From NCBI GenBank assembly GCA_963457665.1, contig OY735231.1:35544337-35608336 (forward strand): a stretch of DNA of 64,000 bases, written 5' to 3'. Origin of the DNA: Thysanoteuthis rhombus. Lineage: Eukaryota > Mollusca > Cephalopoda > Oegopsida > Thysanoteuthidae. A program made the position numbers and the translations under genes. Each line of letters starts with the position of its first letter. The first letter of the stretch is position 1. Shown here piece after piece: positions 43,766-56,826 of the stretch. The notes under the pieces are model-generated. The model was given only the letters and a program-made list of their open reading frames with translations. It had not been told where the DNA came from and made no database searches.

Positions 43766-45635
43766 AACTGTCTCTAATAAAACTTGACCAAAATAAAAGC
43801 TACATTTAATGAATAGCCCTGTTCATGAACGTGGTCAGGAAGATGGAAATGGAGTATTTAATGTGTTATACGAACTGCCTTTTGGGTTGGGTATTCTCGC
43901 AATAAAACGATAACAACGACAGGGACAATTGCAAGAGAGTATTTTCCTTACAATCTCATAACTGAAGAGTATCGCGTTATAAAGATACAATCTAAGTTGC
44001 AACAATCAGAAGTGACAGACGTTTTCCTGTATGAGTCAATGCAATTCAATTTGCGAATAGTTGAAAAGAGAAAAAAGAAAGTATGTAAAAGACGACACCG
44101 AATAAAATATTATTCACAGGATCGGTTACAGTGAACATTTTTTCGATATATTGGGTAGACAAAAACGTTCGCCCTGTTTTCATTGTAAGTTGCAATTAGA
44201 AATCTCATTTAAAAAGATCACTTTGGATTATAGTATAACGACTGTCATCGGTGTGCAGTCGACAAAATATTGTCAAAATCGGCATTGATAATGGGAAGAA
44301 ATAGACAACATTTTCAGCATATAATCTTTTTTACTTTAAGAAAGGTAAAAACGTTACTCAAACGCATGGATATTTAAACAGTTCATGAAGTGGTGTCCTG
44401 AATAAAAACAAATCTTTCCCATAAACGATGATTTTATTCAACTTAAAAAATAGGACTTGAAAAATCGCAATAAAATAAAGAAACACTACGTTACACTTAT
44501 TCCAGTCTTTATCCAATTTATCTACGTATCAATCCAAAATTCAATAACATCAAAACTGTTATACTTTGTATTTATTAGGATTTTGTTGGTGCGTCAAAAT
44601 CAAAAGCCATATTTTCACAAGATGGTGTACGTCAGACCTCAAGGTGGGGGCATGGCTGTCTACACTGAAAAAAGGCGTTTCTTTGGACCAACTTGAAAGA
44701 AATACTTTGTGGGAAAAAGTTGTTAATCTATATTCATTAGATTGTCTCAAAATGAAGTAAAGCTTTCCAATGATATATATAACAAGTCCATATTCTGAGA
44801 CATCGAAATTTTGGCTTATGGAGCCCGATCTCGAAATCAGCCATTTTGAATTTGTCCCTGTTTGGAATATATTGGACGATTAAAATTAACTATTTTTGTG
44901 ATCCTACTTTTGGAGTGGTTGAAATTAATAGTATTCCTAACATTTTTTTTTTTTTACAAATTCTTTATGTAATTTATTGTAGCCATTTGGAAATTAAGAT
45001 GATTTTAATTTCGGTAGGATTGCATTTATTTTATTTCTCTACGATGGTGCAATAAACATCTACCAGTATTTAAGTTTCCAAGTATTTTCCCATTTCGAAA
45101 GATTCTAGTTGAACATTCATATTCTGATTCAATAGAAAATTACTTATCTTTTGATGTATTATTTGTTTGGTTAGAAATTTGATACCCGATCTTCATTTTC
45201 GCCTCCTCATCTCATAGACTATGCAGGTTGATGTACGTCAAAGCAAAGAATACCCTATTTTATACGAATGATCCACTGAGTCGAGTCTATTTTAAACTCT
45301 GACTCAATGATTTTACTGATGGATTATCATGTTTTTTTTTCTTCAATATTCCCACCCTTTTTGCAATTTTGCTCAATCAACTAACCATAGCGATGAGCCG
45401 GCGGATATGAATTAAACGATCACCATCATGACAACTCACTATGTGAAGGTGAATGACTTGGAATAAACATGTTTTGTGAGGAATAGAATCACATTATTGA
45501 CCCATTATTTATGTCTAGTGTAAATTTCAGGACAGTTTTTTTTTTGAATATATATAGGTTATCAATGTCAAAGGATTGTCATGATTATTATGTTGAACTA
45601 ATAAGCAGGATAATTGATTACCGTCATCAGCGGCT
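43766..45635. other. Unassigned stretch
   Basis: No gene recognised. Several 60-80 codon frames overlap in both strands near 44457-45055 and resemble nothing known to me. Confidence 0.5.
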
Positions 45636-45639
45636 GCCC

Positions 45640-45730
45640 TGTAGCATCCGTTATTGGACATTAACCTTCCCCAGGATTCACCAAACCTCTTTGCCATGGG
45701 TGCCGCAGAGCCAATACATTCTCAGGTTTG
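45640..45730 (-). mobile_element. Short RTE-type LINE 3' relic
   Basis: GCATCCGTTATTGGACATTA, CCTTCCCCAGGATTCACCAA and ATGGGTGCCGCAGAGCCA match the extreme 3' coding end of RTE. Confidence 0.75.
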
Positions 45731-46252
45731 GGACAGAGTCTGTACATTTTCCTATTATGGTAATGTTAAGTTCGTTCTGGATTCTGTGATCGTTGAATCA
45801 ACATCAGCAGCATGTAATGGTAAAGGTTATCTTCGACAAAATTTCAACTCGTGAGCTTTGGACAACGACTTACCGAATTGGCCTTAGGAGAGAGACATCA
45901 TCTCGCATAATTAGAATTTAGTCCTGTAATTTCATTCTTCCTTATACAACTCTTCTCTCAGTTATATTGTTTATTTACATCTCGTATAAATCTTAAGTTG
46001 CCTACGTTTCTTAGATGAAATATGTTGATTATTCATTTTTGAAAAGTTTTTCTTTCATCGTGTAAGAAACCGCCAAGAAACACTGCAGCCAAAACCGTCA
46101 ACATAGATTTTATTCTGGGCTTGCTCACTGGCTGGCTATATATGTAACAATGAAATAGGTCGCTACAGAGGAGTCAGAGGGCCGAAAATTTAAACATTTA
46201 CTTATTACAAGAAAAACCTTATTTCTATCATCATTCGGACCATCCTCATCTT

Positions 46253-46304
46253 GGTTGTTTTTCATACAACGTTTCGGCCGTTGTACTCTACGACCTTCAT
46301 CAGG
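46253..46304 (-). ncRNA. Hammerhead-ribozyme-like motif (Penelope-like element)
   Basis: The minus strand reads CTGATGA (46303-46297), then stem II GGTCG/CGGCC closed over a 10-base loop, then GAAAC (46275-46271) and a GTTGT...ACAAC helix. This is the order of the hammerhead core as found in Penelope-like retroelements. The cleavage-site side after the last helix lacks a clear UH, so activity is doubtful. Confidence 0.5.
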
Positions 46305-46404
46305 TATTATCTGGTAGGTGTGGGGGAAGTGACGAACCGAACCCTTTATTTAACTGACGTGGGTATATTGACCGCACTCTCCTCTTAGCATTAGTAGTAT
46401 CATT

Positions 46405-46440
46405 ATTGTCTCACACTGGGATTGAACCTAGAACCGAATA
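46405..46440 (-). repeat. tRNA-like SINE 3' fragment
   Basis: The minus strand reads TCGGTTCTAGGTTCAATCCC and AGTGTGAGAC, a good box B (GGTTCAATCC) as in cephalopod tRNA-derived SINEs. No box A is left. Confidence 0.45.
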
Positions 46441-46790
46441 ATAATAGAAATAATAATAATACCTCATCTCAAAAATTCAGACACATGCTTAGAAAAACCT
46501 TATTTTTGCTTTTTTGCCCCTACGCCACCTAAATAAGAATTTTTAGTGAGGGTTCTATTTGCATGTCCGTTTATGTTTGCTTGTCCCCGGAAAAATTCAC
46601 GCTTTGTTTTTGAAAATTCAGACCTATTCTTAACCCAACTAATTGCATGAGAAGAATTGCATTCATCAATTACTCCTTATGCCAATTTTTAATTGATCAT
46701 CCCAGCATGACATACTGCTAAAAGGCGTTGGCCATGTGACTGTTTCTATAGAGTAACGAACCAAACATGCCTTCGTTACATTTTAATGTA

Positions 46791-47900
46791 ACAATCATTT
46801 TACGTTCTACAGCTGCTGTGTAACTTATCGTAGAATGTAAAAACAGCTTCCGTCTTGCGATAGAAATAATACAAATAAAATAGAAGAAGAAAAAGCAAAC
46901 TTTAAAAGCCTACTTTAGTCAAACACAATTAACAATTTAGGGGAAGCAACTCTTTTTCCATATTCAAGGGGAGAAAACAGTCAACTATAGCCTCTAACTT
47001 GGACTGGAACTGGACAGTAACTTCTTGAACGCTTGAAGAACGTAAAACATGATGAAGGCTATTTTTGAAGAACAAAAGGAAAACACGACTGTCTGCTACA
47101 AGGTCAAACCTGATACCAACTTCAATTCCGACTGAAGATGATCATTGCACCTCTTCCTTACATATATATGATAAATAAAATTCATAAATATACATAGTTT
47201 CTTTTCAGAAATTCATTGATTTATTGTAATGAAATAAAATGATACGTATCTATAAAATAAATATGCGTTTATATCTAAGACATGTCAATTTATCTGAGCC
47301 AGCAAGACAGCTTTCCGGTAATCAATTGGTCATGATTTCAAAGCATATTAAGGGAATGTGAAGTTAACGCTGGTATTTTTGGCGAGGATTGTTTTTGTTA
47401 TTGCTAAAAACTGAAGTCACCTTGGGTTTTTACAGTTTGGCAAAAATAAGATGAAAGGAAAAAAATATATGATACTGAGATGAGAATCGTGCTTTTCTTT
47501 GTTATGACAATATATATTCGATCATGTTTATCGAAATCCACCAGCTCTAATTAAGTCTATTTTTATTAGAGTAGGGTTACTTTGTTTGGGATAGTCATAC
47601 GATAAAATCTCCAGGTCCTTGGGAGAAGACACCTCATCAGGATTAGGTTTTCTGTTTATTCTAAATATGGGTAACAAGAAAACTCGTTTCTTATGGAACT
47701 CTTCAAAATGGCCGAATGAAGGTGAGAGTCATCCAAAGAATTAAAGATATATACATAGAGAGAAAGATCGATAACTAATTCATTCGTGTAGTGAGATTGA
47801 TTCTCACTACAGGCTGCTCTACTGTATCTTTCATCTCATCAGGTTTATCTTGCTCTTTAGACTGCTGTGTATTTCCTACCAGGGCCCGAGATCTTAACGG
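46791..47900. other. Unassigned stretch
   Basis: No gene recognised. It resembles parts of 59580-60060 weakly (CTTCCAACTGAAGATGAT and TTGTTATTGT-type segments), so it may be an old dispersed repeat. Confidence 0.45.
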
Positions 47901-48179
47901 CTGCGTAAAGCACTACCCACACACCCTCTTTGAAAACCTGATCCTAAAATACGATCATCCCTTTTTGTCATTTATGCTTTATCAACAAAGAAATACGTAT
48001 TTCTTGAAAGGAAAGGAAATGTACTATTTGAAATTAATCATGTATTTAAAACTTGAACGTCATCACAAAATGAAAAGGGGAAATAAGAAAGAAAAGAACA
48101 TTTACGTCATCCATTCAGCCGAGATAAAACCGGCTTTGAATAAAGAAATCCAAGTTTAATAAAAACAACAACTGCAGTA

Positions 48180-48281
<102 letters not shown>

Positions 48282-48721
48282 AGATATAAGAAGGCCACCC
48301 ACCTGGTGAGATAGTAAGATCTCCTATCTGTTCCGCTCACTAGTGAAATTAGTGCATTGGGTGCAAACTAGGTCTGTGGTTCTTAGTCAGAATGAACAAG
48401 CTCAGTAAATTATCATTCAACAAAATCAACACCGTATTTTTCAAGTGATGCTTTATCGAATCTTTATTTTGAGGAGAAAATTTCTGGCGTCTTTCTTTGT
48501 CTGACTTCAGTCCAAACCTGGAGTTGACTTTGTTTTTTGTCTACCGTAACACGTGCGTCAAGAACACTCCTCACCAAGATTAAGGGCATTGAAATCAACG
48601 TTTCTCTGCCGCCTGATATCACGACAAACTGATCGGTAGTCGTGTCTTGCCGACTGAGTTAAATTTAACAAGACTTACATATCTACCAACATGTATGGTA
48701 GAAGTACGTGAGGCCTTATAT

Positions 48722-49195
48722 TACAGTAGAGCGAGCTCAACTTTTAAGAAAATACAAATCCCATCAGTCCTTAAAAGGAGGGTATACAACCAATGCATCC
48801 AATGGATAGTCACCTATGGTGCCGAAACATGGAAATATCGACCCTCAAACCATGCAACACAGATATGAAAGAATCATTCGCAACCCCACGTGGAGAGTTC
48901 ATGAGACAACACAGTAAATTAAAAAAAAAAGACAGGAGTCCGAGAGATCATAGAAACAGCTAGAAAACTCAATGGGCAATGGGCTGGACATTTTGCAAGA
49001 ATGTCAGACAACCGTTCGACAACCCAACTCACAATGTGGATCCCAAGAGATCATATGCAAAATCGTGACTGACAGAAAGTAAGATGTTGTGACGAGCTAG
49101 ACAAAGAAAGAAAGAAAGTTCTGGCTCGGCGATGCCCATAATAGAGAGGTCTGGCGAATCATGGGGACATTAAAAGTTTGCTGTTGGTGCTGCTG
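48722..49195 (+). mobile_element. Decayed RTE-type LINE 3' fragment
   Basis: AGAGCGAGCTCAACTTTTAAG, GTATACAACCAATGCATCC and ATGGGCTGGACATTTTGCAAG, then a decayed (GCT)-type tail. It lies inside copy A of the 5-kb duplication and is missing from copy B, so it inserted after the duplication. Confidence 0.8.
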
Positions 49196-50204
49196 ATGAA
49201 CTGTAATTTGAAATCGCCAACAAGTAACTGGTAGCCAGCTCTCTCACCGAGAGAGCTAAATGGACAAGTCTTTCATATCTAAGATTTTTTTCACAGACAT
49301 ATGAGAGCCCTTTCCATTCCAATAAAAAATATATCTATTCTAATATATATATATATATATGTATATGAATGTATGTGTGTGTGTGTGTGTGTGTGTATTG
49401 TTCTTTATTTAGTATACATACAATAAAAAGTTGCTGTAATTATGTGTAGTCGAAATAGAAGTCGGGGTTGACTTTGACTCTACAGCAGCCAAGCTTATTT
49501 TTTCTTTTTCTGTTTGAAGAATGAAATATTTCTCTCTCCAATTTTTTGCTGATACAATATTTCTTCCTTTTCCTGTTTGTATCGATAATGTAATATCTCT
49601 TGTTCAACGAAACCTTCACCCGACCACACCTTTAACATCCACTTCTGTTCAAGATTGTAGATATCTATTGAGCTTAGGTCATCAAGTGTGACTGAAACTC
49701 TCTAGATTAACCTAAAGAATAACTTGCTAATCATCGCTGTACGTTTAAGACATACTATATTTGACTTTGTATAATAGCGAGCAGATTCTGATAAACGGAA
49801 AAAATCATAAGATGCGTTATCCATTTCGAGACTTCATGTTACCCTTTGCACATTTTTTGACTCGTGAAATCTTTGATGACAGGATAACGTACATATTTAT
49901 TTGATACTTTTTACCTTACTATTTTTTTTTCATTTCTTTTTTTAAATATTTTGAGGCCTGGTACTTTCCTTCTTAGGTTTGTTGGAATGCTTATGAATGT
50001 TGATCATCGAAGTGTTCTCGTAGCATTTCCTTAAAAACTAAAAAAAAGAACTCTCTACCTACGAATCTCTAATAAATAATGACTTTCTTTGACATGTTTT
50101 TTTTCTTTATCTATATCAGACTGAGTATGAAAATTGTGAACTCGTGGGTGTTGTATCATGGTGAACACACGCTCACACACGTGAGTGATTAATACGATGC
50201 AAGG

Positions 50205-50262
50205 ATTATGAATCAGGTTATTATTCTCACCCACGATCAAACACACACACACACACACACAC

Positions 50263-50353
<91 letters not shown>

Positions 50354-50386
50354 TCACGGGTGAGAATAATGACATGATTCATTATC
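50205..50386. repeat. Foldback around (CA)n(TA)n(TG)n
   Basis: Arms of about 35 bases (50205-50240 and 50352-50386) are inverted repeats: TGAATCAGGTTATTATTCTC against GAGAATAATGACATGATTCA. Between them, (CA)n, (TA)n and (TG)n are themselves self-complementary, so about 180 bases could fold as one hairpin. The related locus at 54105-54390 keeps the right arm only. Confidence 0.8.
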
Positions 50387-50724
50387 TTCGCATCAGATTC
50401 ACCTCCGACACTTTCTGAATTTATTTTGAACTAATGCTGATATGTACATGTAAGAGTTCTTTTTTATGATTACAACAACCCGTTGCACTTGATGTCTAAA
50501 CGAGGTTTGAGCCCGTATCTCTTGTCAACTGATAGAATACTAATGCCAATTGAATAAAAGAGTCAAATGATGAATCAGTTCGCCTCCTTACTCCCTACAT
50601 GAGCGATAAGCTGTAAGACCAACTCTCCAATCATTTCTTTATGGCAGAAAGTTCTGAGCTTGACTTTCAAGGCTTTTTTCTGTTTTTTTTGTGGATACAA
50701 AAAATACGTTCTGGTTGGTCGTTT

Positions 50725-50935
50725 GATAGAAACTGTCACATAACCAACGTTTTTTGGCAGCAGGGGTTGATCAATTAAAAAATGAAGAATTAAGGATCTT
50801 GGTATGAGTTACTTTTCTCGCCTTTTGTTGGGTAGTGGTCACAAAAAAGTCTGGATTAAAATAACGATAAAAGGCCAGTTTAGAATAATGTCGTATTGCT
50901 AATCTTTCTTAGAGTCCGTCTTCTTGTCTACCTAA
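50725..50935 (+). repeat. Family D dispersed repeat
   Basis: GAAACTGTCACATAACCAACG, TTTTTTGGCAGCAGGGGTTG, GATCAATTAAAAAATG and GTTGGGTAGTGGTCACA, in the D order. Confidence 0.55.
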
Positions 50936-53499
50936 AAGTTCTGTTTTGTTTTTACCCTTTGGGCTTTCGCATGAAAATGAAGTGCAAAAATCTTGTAAAC
51001 TACTTTTCTTATCTATTCATTTAGTAATATATCATAGATAAGCAATCAGTTCTTAGGTATTGATATTTACACAAGAACGAAATGATAGAATTAATTCATG
51101 TGTCGGCTGATATTGTTTACTGGACAGACATAAAACTTTTATGGTAAAAATGCACTGCTATAAAATATTTCATGACCGAACGAAGATATTTGGTTCATTT
51201 TGTAAATGATTCAGTGGTTTGAATATTAGAATATCAACCGCATTCTAAGATTTGTACAGACGACTGAACTCATTTTTGCATTGCTGATGTTAATATCACT
51301 ATGCTTTGACTAATCCATTTTTCAATTTTTTTCAAGCGTATAGGTCATTAGGAGAGAGAGGTATGTATTTTTTCTACAGAACCAGCCGATAAGCCAATCT
51401 CTGCTGCTTCTTTCAATTTTCTAACTCTTCAGCAGTGCTTCCAATCAATTATCTTATATGAACCTTTCTCTCTCCAGATATCTGCCTTACCAGATTCTCT
51501 CAACCAATTTGGCTATGGCTTATGTTCTTTGAGTATGGCCTTAATGGCTTGGGCTACTTCCCCACTGAACAACCGTAGCCAGCATAACTTTTATGTGTGT
51601 GTGTGTGTGTGTGTGTGTTAGTGTGTTCCACCCATTTCCCCCACTGACTTGAAAATTGGTAACCTTCTATAACATCTAGATTGTTTCAAATACAGATATT
51701 TTTTCATATTTTCCTGCGTTTATGAGTATATAAGAAATTGTGTAGTCACTTGGCTTACTCGAGACAAAGTGATTGGACAACAGTAGCCATCAAAATACTT
51801 CTAAAAAAATTATATTTCAGATGTTTTCTAGTGATATATATAAATTATTCTGATCTTATTTATTCACAAATGTATTTTTTTTTACATGACATTAGATTTG
51901 ACGCTCAAATTTTGACTGAGATGACAAGTTTCAATTCTTTTTCTCTTTTACATGGAATATCATTAACGCATTGTTTTAGCAAATTCGTCACGTGTAAGTA
52001 ACATATTCCAGTGAGGAGGTTGTTTCGAGTGATTTTGCGACTGAGAACCACCTTAACTTTATAATATCCCTAATTCTTTTGGGTCCATTAAGCCACACCA
52101 CAGCAACACAGAAAATCAGTTCAATAATCTGGAAGAATCTTGCAATGTTTTAGACGTTTACCGAAGTTATATACAATGTGGATAGTATTGGCCTTACTGT
52201 CTTGTTTTTAGTCAAACATTGATTACATACAATTACTTTTTCCAGGATAAGTTTCCTCCTTCTAGTAACAAGATTTGAAACCATTACTTCGAGGAATTCT
52301 GGTCTGTTTATCCATAACACTTAAGCCTTCTTCCTGTCACTCCCATCCGATTTGTGTTTGTGTATTTTCTGATTATGACTATCAATAAAACCTGAACTGA
52401 AAGATATCCGGTTACATTATTTTTTTTTCTTTTAAATATCCAACGCCATGAATAGGCATCTTGATCCTTGACAAGGTTGACAATAAGTGTCATTACTGAT
52501 GTTAATATAATCGATGATGATAACAATGATAATTCTTTATTATTGAAAATCATAGCCAAAATAATGCCAAGATGCATCCTTGGCGGCCATGATTAGCATT
52601 TCTAGCTTACCTCGTCGACCATTACCTTTGAATTAGAGATCCAAGATTCTTTGGGCTGAAAACTAAAACCAAAATGAACTCAACCGTAGATGGTTGCAGT
52701 AAATGTATTTAACCATGAAATAACTATACATAAAACAAACTGGGTATTTTATCTTAAGAATAATAATAAATGTATTCACGACATATTGAAAGTTTATGAA
52801 GGCTCAATATCCATCTTTTAAAATGCCTTTGGCTATAAATGTACCAAAATATATGGTTTGATCACAAAGTGTACAATTGGCTGGGAAGTTTCAGCTAGGA
52901 TGCCCCACTAAAAATCAAAAAGAAAGAATAAGAAAAAAAAGACCATTTACATCATCCACGCTTGAAATACACGTATGCATAATTTAAGTCCATTTCGTTC
53001 GTTCAATGTTTGCTTTTTATTGGTTGCAAACTCGGCTTGAGGTCTCGAGTCGGAATGAAGCAAGCTCAGTAAATAATTATTCAAAATATCAACATCATAT
53101 CTTAATCGAAAAAAAGATGAAACTTAATTGCACTTTCATTCCAAGGAGAAAGAAAGTCTTTTTTGTTTGTTTGTTTCTCTTCCTGTTGGGTTATGCAATC
53201 TTTCTTTCTTCCTTCCTGTTCTGGTTGTTTCGATAATGTAATATTTCTTATCTAATGAAAACTTTTGTCTGATGACAGCTTTAACCTCACAATGACGATC
53301 TCACTTTATCTGTTAATATAGTCTTCCAGTAATCGTTCCACGACAGACGCTCTTTTTCAGACATATACGCGCTTATGGGTAGTTGCAAGCAGGTTCTGAT
53401 TAGCTAACGAAAATAAAACATTGAATTACCGTTACTGAACAAACTCGAAATAAGAACATGGCGTAGGAGAGATCAGGATGGGAAATGAGTTTAGAAGTT

Positions 53500-53640
53500 T
53501 GATTTGAACTCGTACTTACTCGTACTAAGTTCCTGCATCTCTATTGTAAGAGCGGTTGCACGTTAAGTAAATAACTCTTCCGCGTACAGGTTTGTGAGTT
53601 CGACTCTGACCAAGAATTTATTCTTTATGCCGATCTGCGT
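53500..53640 (+). repeat. tRNA-like segment
   Basis: TGTAAGAGCGGTTGCACG (D-arm-like) is followed 40 bases on by GTTTGTGAGTTCGACTCTGACC (box B-like, T-arm). No good acceptor stem is seen, so this is probably SINE-derived rather than a tRNA gene. Confidence 0.35.
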
Positions 53641-54104
53641 TGTAAATTGATTAACTCATGCTGACAGATGTCCAGTTTGAGTTTAGTTGCGATAAAAAGC
53701 AACAACAATTAAGATGAAAAGAATTCGCTGCAAAAAAAATGAATAATGATGATTTCAAATACTTCATTCAATACAAACAAGCTGTTTTGATTCCAGGTTC
53801 CATGCACATTTTGGACTTTGATGACTGATATCATATTTGATGACTAATATTCATCTCATACTTCCTACCTTTTCATTTTTTCATTTTGTTTTTTTTTAAA
53901 AATCTTTTGTGGTTAGACATCTTCCCACTTGAGTTTTGTTGATACGCTAACGAATGTTGATCAACAAAGTGTCCTAGCAACACTTCCTAAAGAATATAAC
54001 AAATACTCTTTACCTACGAGTCTCCAATGCATAATAACTTTTGTTGGTATTTTTCATCCCTTATCAGTCACAGTATGAAAATTGTGAATCCGTGGGTGTT
54101 GTAA

Positions 54105-54111
54105 GATTCTG

Positions 54112-54151
<40 letters not shown>

Positions 54152-54224
54152 CACCTGTACACACGTGCACACACACACACACACACACGTATATAAATAT
54201 ATATATATATACACACACACACAC

Positions 54225-54311
<87 letters not shown>

Positions 54312-54350
54312 CATATATGTATATATATAACATGCATGTGTGTGTATAAT
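54105..54350. repeat. Compound (CA)n/(TA)n microsatellite
   Basis: CA runs, then TA, then CA, then a long TA tract. Open frames here are artefacts. Confidence 0.95.
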
Positions 54351-54959
54351 CGTGGGTGAGAATAATAACCTGATTCATAATTTTCTCATCATCTTCATCT
54401 CTGACACTGACAGAATCTTCTTTGTGGGCAATGACCAGTCACCTTCTTCATATGCACACACAGGGTGTCTTATAACAAGCACAACCAGGCACGCATTGTG
54501 ACTAAACAAGGTGTTGGTATTTATCTCGTCAACTGATATAATACTAATGGCCAATTGAATAAAAAAAAAGTCGATTAGTCATACTAAGAATTAGATCACC
54601 GCCTCACTCTCTACATCGACAATAATCAGCAAGACCAACTCACAGACCATCTCTCTATGGAAGGGGTTCTTTTTTCGTTACCATGATTTTTATGTAGACT
54701 GTCATGCCAGAAATAAATTGCAAAAAGACTCAAACTTGGATTTCGAGGGTTCCTAAGTTTTTCAGAGAGAAACGCCTTTGATCAATTAAGTCTATACGCT
54801 CGAAGACCAATCAAAAGTTCTTATTATTCAATTCAATTAAACCAACATGAATCACAGTCAAGCCTTGAGAGTATCAGTTCTCAAGTTGATCGCTGCTCCG
54901 ATGGGTGACTGCTTAGCAACATCTCGTACCCACAGCAAATTGCAGACCGGTACTGAGAC

Positions 54960-55518
54960 CCTCAAAAGTGGAAGAAATCAAGCGAAGAATCACTTTGGGA
55001 TGGCAAGCCTTCGGCAGAGCAAGCTCAACTTTCAAGAAACCAGATGATCCCAATATTCCTGAAAAGAAGAGTATACAACCAATACATTCTCCTGATAGTC
55101 AGTTATGGAGCTGAAACATGGAACCTAACCAAGAGACAGACCTGCAAACTGAGAAGCATGCAACGTGCGCATGAGAAAATCATGCTCAACCTTACATGGA
55201 GAGATCACAAGACAGTACAGTATATAAGAGATTAAACTGGCGTCCGTGACATCATAGAAACTATTAAAAAAATCAAATGGCAATGTGCAGGCCATGTTAC
55301 GAGAATGAAAGACAACCAATGGACATCACGTCTCGCAGCATGGATCCCAAGAAATCACATAAGAAACCTAGGCCGACAGAACACAAGATGGAGAGATGAA
55401 CTAGACAGATTCAGGAAATACTGGCTCTGCGACGCCTATGATAGAGAAATGTGGCGAATCCTGGGGAAGGTCTATGTCTCACGACGGACGTTAAAAGACT
55501 GATGATGATGATGATGAC
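54960..55518 (+). mobile_element. RTE-type LINE 3' fragment, fairly young
   Basis: Frames read YNQYILLIVSYGAETWNLTK, KIMLNLTWRDHKT and RWRDELDRFRKYWLCDAYD, then ACGTTAAAAGAC and a (TGATGA)n tail. A few stops and frameshifts are present. Confidence 0.88.
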
Positions 55519-55779
55519 TAGACTGAGCAAATCACAAACTTAGCAACGAAAGAGATGTTGTGTAATATTTAAATAATTATACATTGATCTATTCGGGCTA
55601 ATTTCCCCATTTAAGTATTTGTCCCAGTGTTCCAATTATTTCATAGCCTCATCTTCTCCATGTGTCCGCCGTATTTGGTAACAATGAAAATTTCAAACTG
55701 AACCCTTTATACAATCCACGGAGGTAGATTGCTACTATTTCACTGTCCACGTAAAGGGGACCTCACCCTCTCTCACCCC

Positions 55780-55790
<11 letters not shown>

Positions 55791-55820
<30 letters not shown>

Positions 55821-55845
55821 TGTATATATATATATATATATATAT
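55791..55845. repeat. (CT)n(TA)n microsatellite
   Basis: CT run then TA tract, abutting the left arm of the foldback element. Confidence 0.95.
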
Positions 55846-56244
55846 TATAAATTGCGTTATATTACATCGAAACATATTTGAAATGATCTTACGTGATTAC
55901 GAGACCAATGTATCACTCAACCTAGACAACAGAAATAGAATAAACAACTAAAGAAAATGGGGCTGCTGCAGGGAACGAACCTGTCACGAACACGGCAGAT
56001 GTCCCAACGTAGCGATGCATTTACCATTGAGCTAAACCAACGCCGAAATAACGGCCTTCAATCCAAATTCTCATCTCGAGTTATTCTCGGTCTATTCGTT
56101 TCTTCCAACACAAAAGTTATGTATTAGGAATTTTCTTTAGTTGTTTATTCTTCTTGAGTGATACATTAACCGTGTAATGACGGGACATCATTTCAAATAC
56201 GTTTCTACGAGATATAATGCAATTTATAATCCATTCTGTCGGAT

Positions 56245-56245
<1 letters not shown>
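55840..56245 (-). mobile_element. Foldback (MITE-like) element with tRNA-like core, copy 2
   Basis: Arms of about 80 bases: ATTATAAATTGC...ATTTGAAATGATC...AATGTATCAC on the left and the inverted match on the right (GTGATACATTAA...GACATCATTTCAAATACG...GCAATTTATAAT...GTCGGAT). On the minus strand the centre reads GGTTTAGCTCAATGGTAAATG (box A) and CAGGTTCGTTCCCTG (box B with a 4-bp T stem). It is better preserved than copy 1. Confidence 0.75.
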
Positions 56246-56246
<1 letters not shown>

Positions 56247-56295
<49 letters not shown>

Positions 56296-56482
56296 CTATA
56301 TATATATATATACTACTCTTCCAACATGGAATGGAACACTCTGGTGGACGGGGAATATATAAGCATCTATGAAGATATCGCTTTAATTCGACCTTACTCA
56401 CTGTCCAGTTCCCTGGAGTAGAGGGAGGATACCAGCCTCTGGGTCTGAAGCTAAGGTTTCGATCCTACTTGATGGTGTATTC
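56247..56482 (+). mobile_element. S1 SINE-like element, left part, with (CA)n(TA)n leader
   Basis: After the microsatellite: CTCTTCCAACATGGAATGGA, CACTCTGGTGGACGGGG, GATATCGCTTTAATTCGACC, CCAGTTCCCTGGAGTAGAGG and GGTTTCGATCCTAC (box B). It is broken near 56483 by a family C unit. Confidence 0.7.
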
Positions 56483-56692
56483 ATTCGCACTCCCACCACA
56501 GCAAAATGTGACATAAGGTCGAGCTTGACGTGGGGAAAAATCCATTTCAATTTAAATTGCTAAACAACCAAAGCAACCCCAGGACAAGTCCCAACCTGCT
56601 TCGTTCAGTGCAATGGAGCAGTGCTGCCTGGGGCGCCATATTCCCTGCAGCTGGGTCGAGTAATAAAAGGGGACCGGTGCGCTGGTAAGACC
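56483..56692 (+). repeat. Single family C unit inside S1
   Basis: CCACCACAGCAAAATGTGAC, ATAAGGTCGAGCTTGACGTG, CAGTGCTGCCTGGGGC, GCAGCTGGGTCGAGTAAT and CCTCATTGGCTAACGC follow the 5450-6490 units. S1 resumes directly after it. Confidence 0.7.
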
Positions 56693-56772
56693 TCATTGGC
56701 TAACGCATTGCATGGATAGTCTATAGAGTCACTGAAGAGTTGTAATACAACGAAACAAATGTCTGTAGATGA

Positions 56773-56826
<54 letters not shown>
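56693..56826 (+). mobile_element. S1 right end and (TA)n tail
   Basis: GGATAGTCTATAGAGTCACTG, AAGAGTTGTAATACAACGAAAC, then (TA)n from about 56777. Confidence 0.7.

Larger units (their letters stand above)
46125..46790 (-). repeat. Family D copy interrupted by a Penelope-like segment
   Basis: TCACTGGCTGGCTATATATG (46130) and TTGATCATCCCAGCATGACA (46698) correspond to the two ends of inverted family D (compare 57035 and 57310). The 46195-46500 segment between them is unrelated to D and carries the ribozyme-like motif and a tRNA-like end. Confidence 0.5.
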
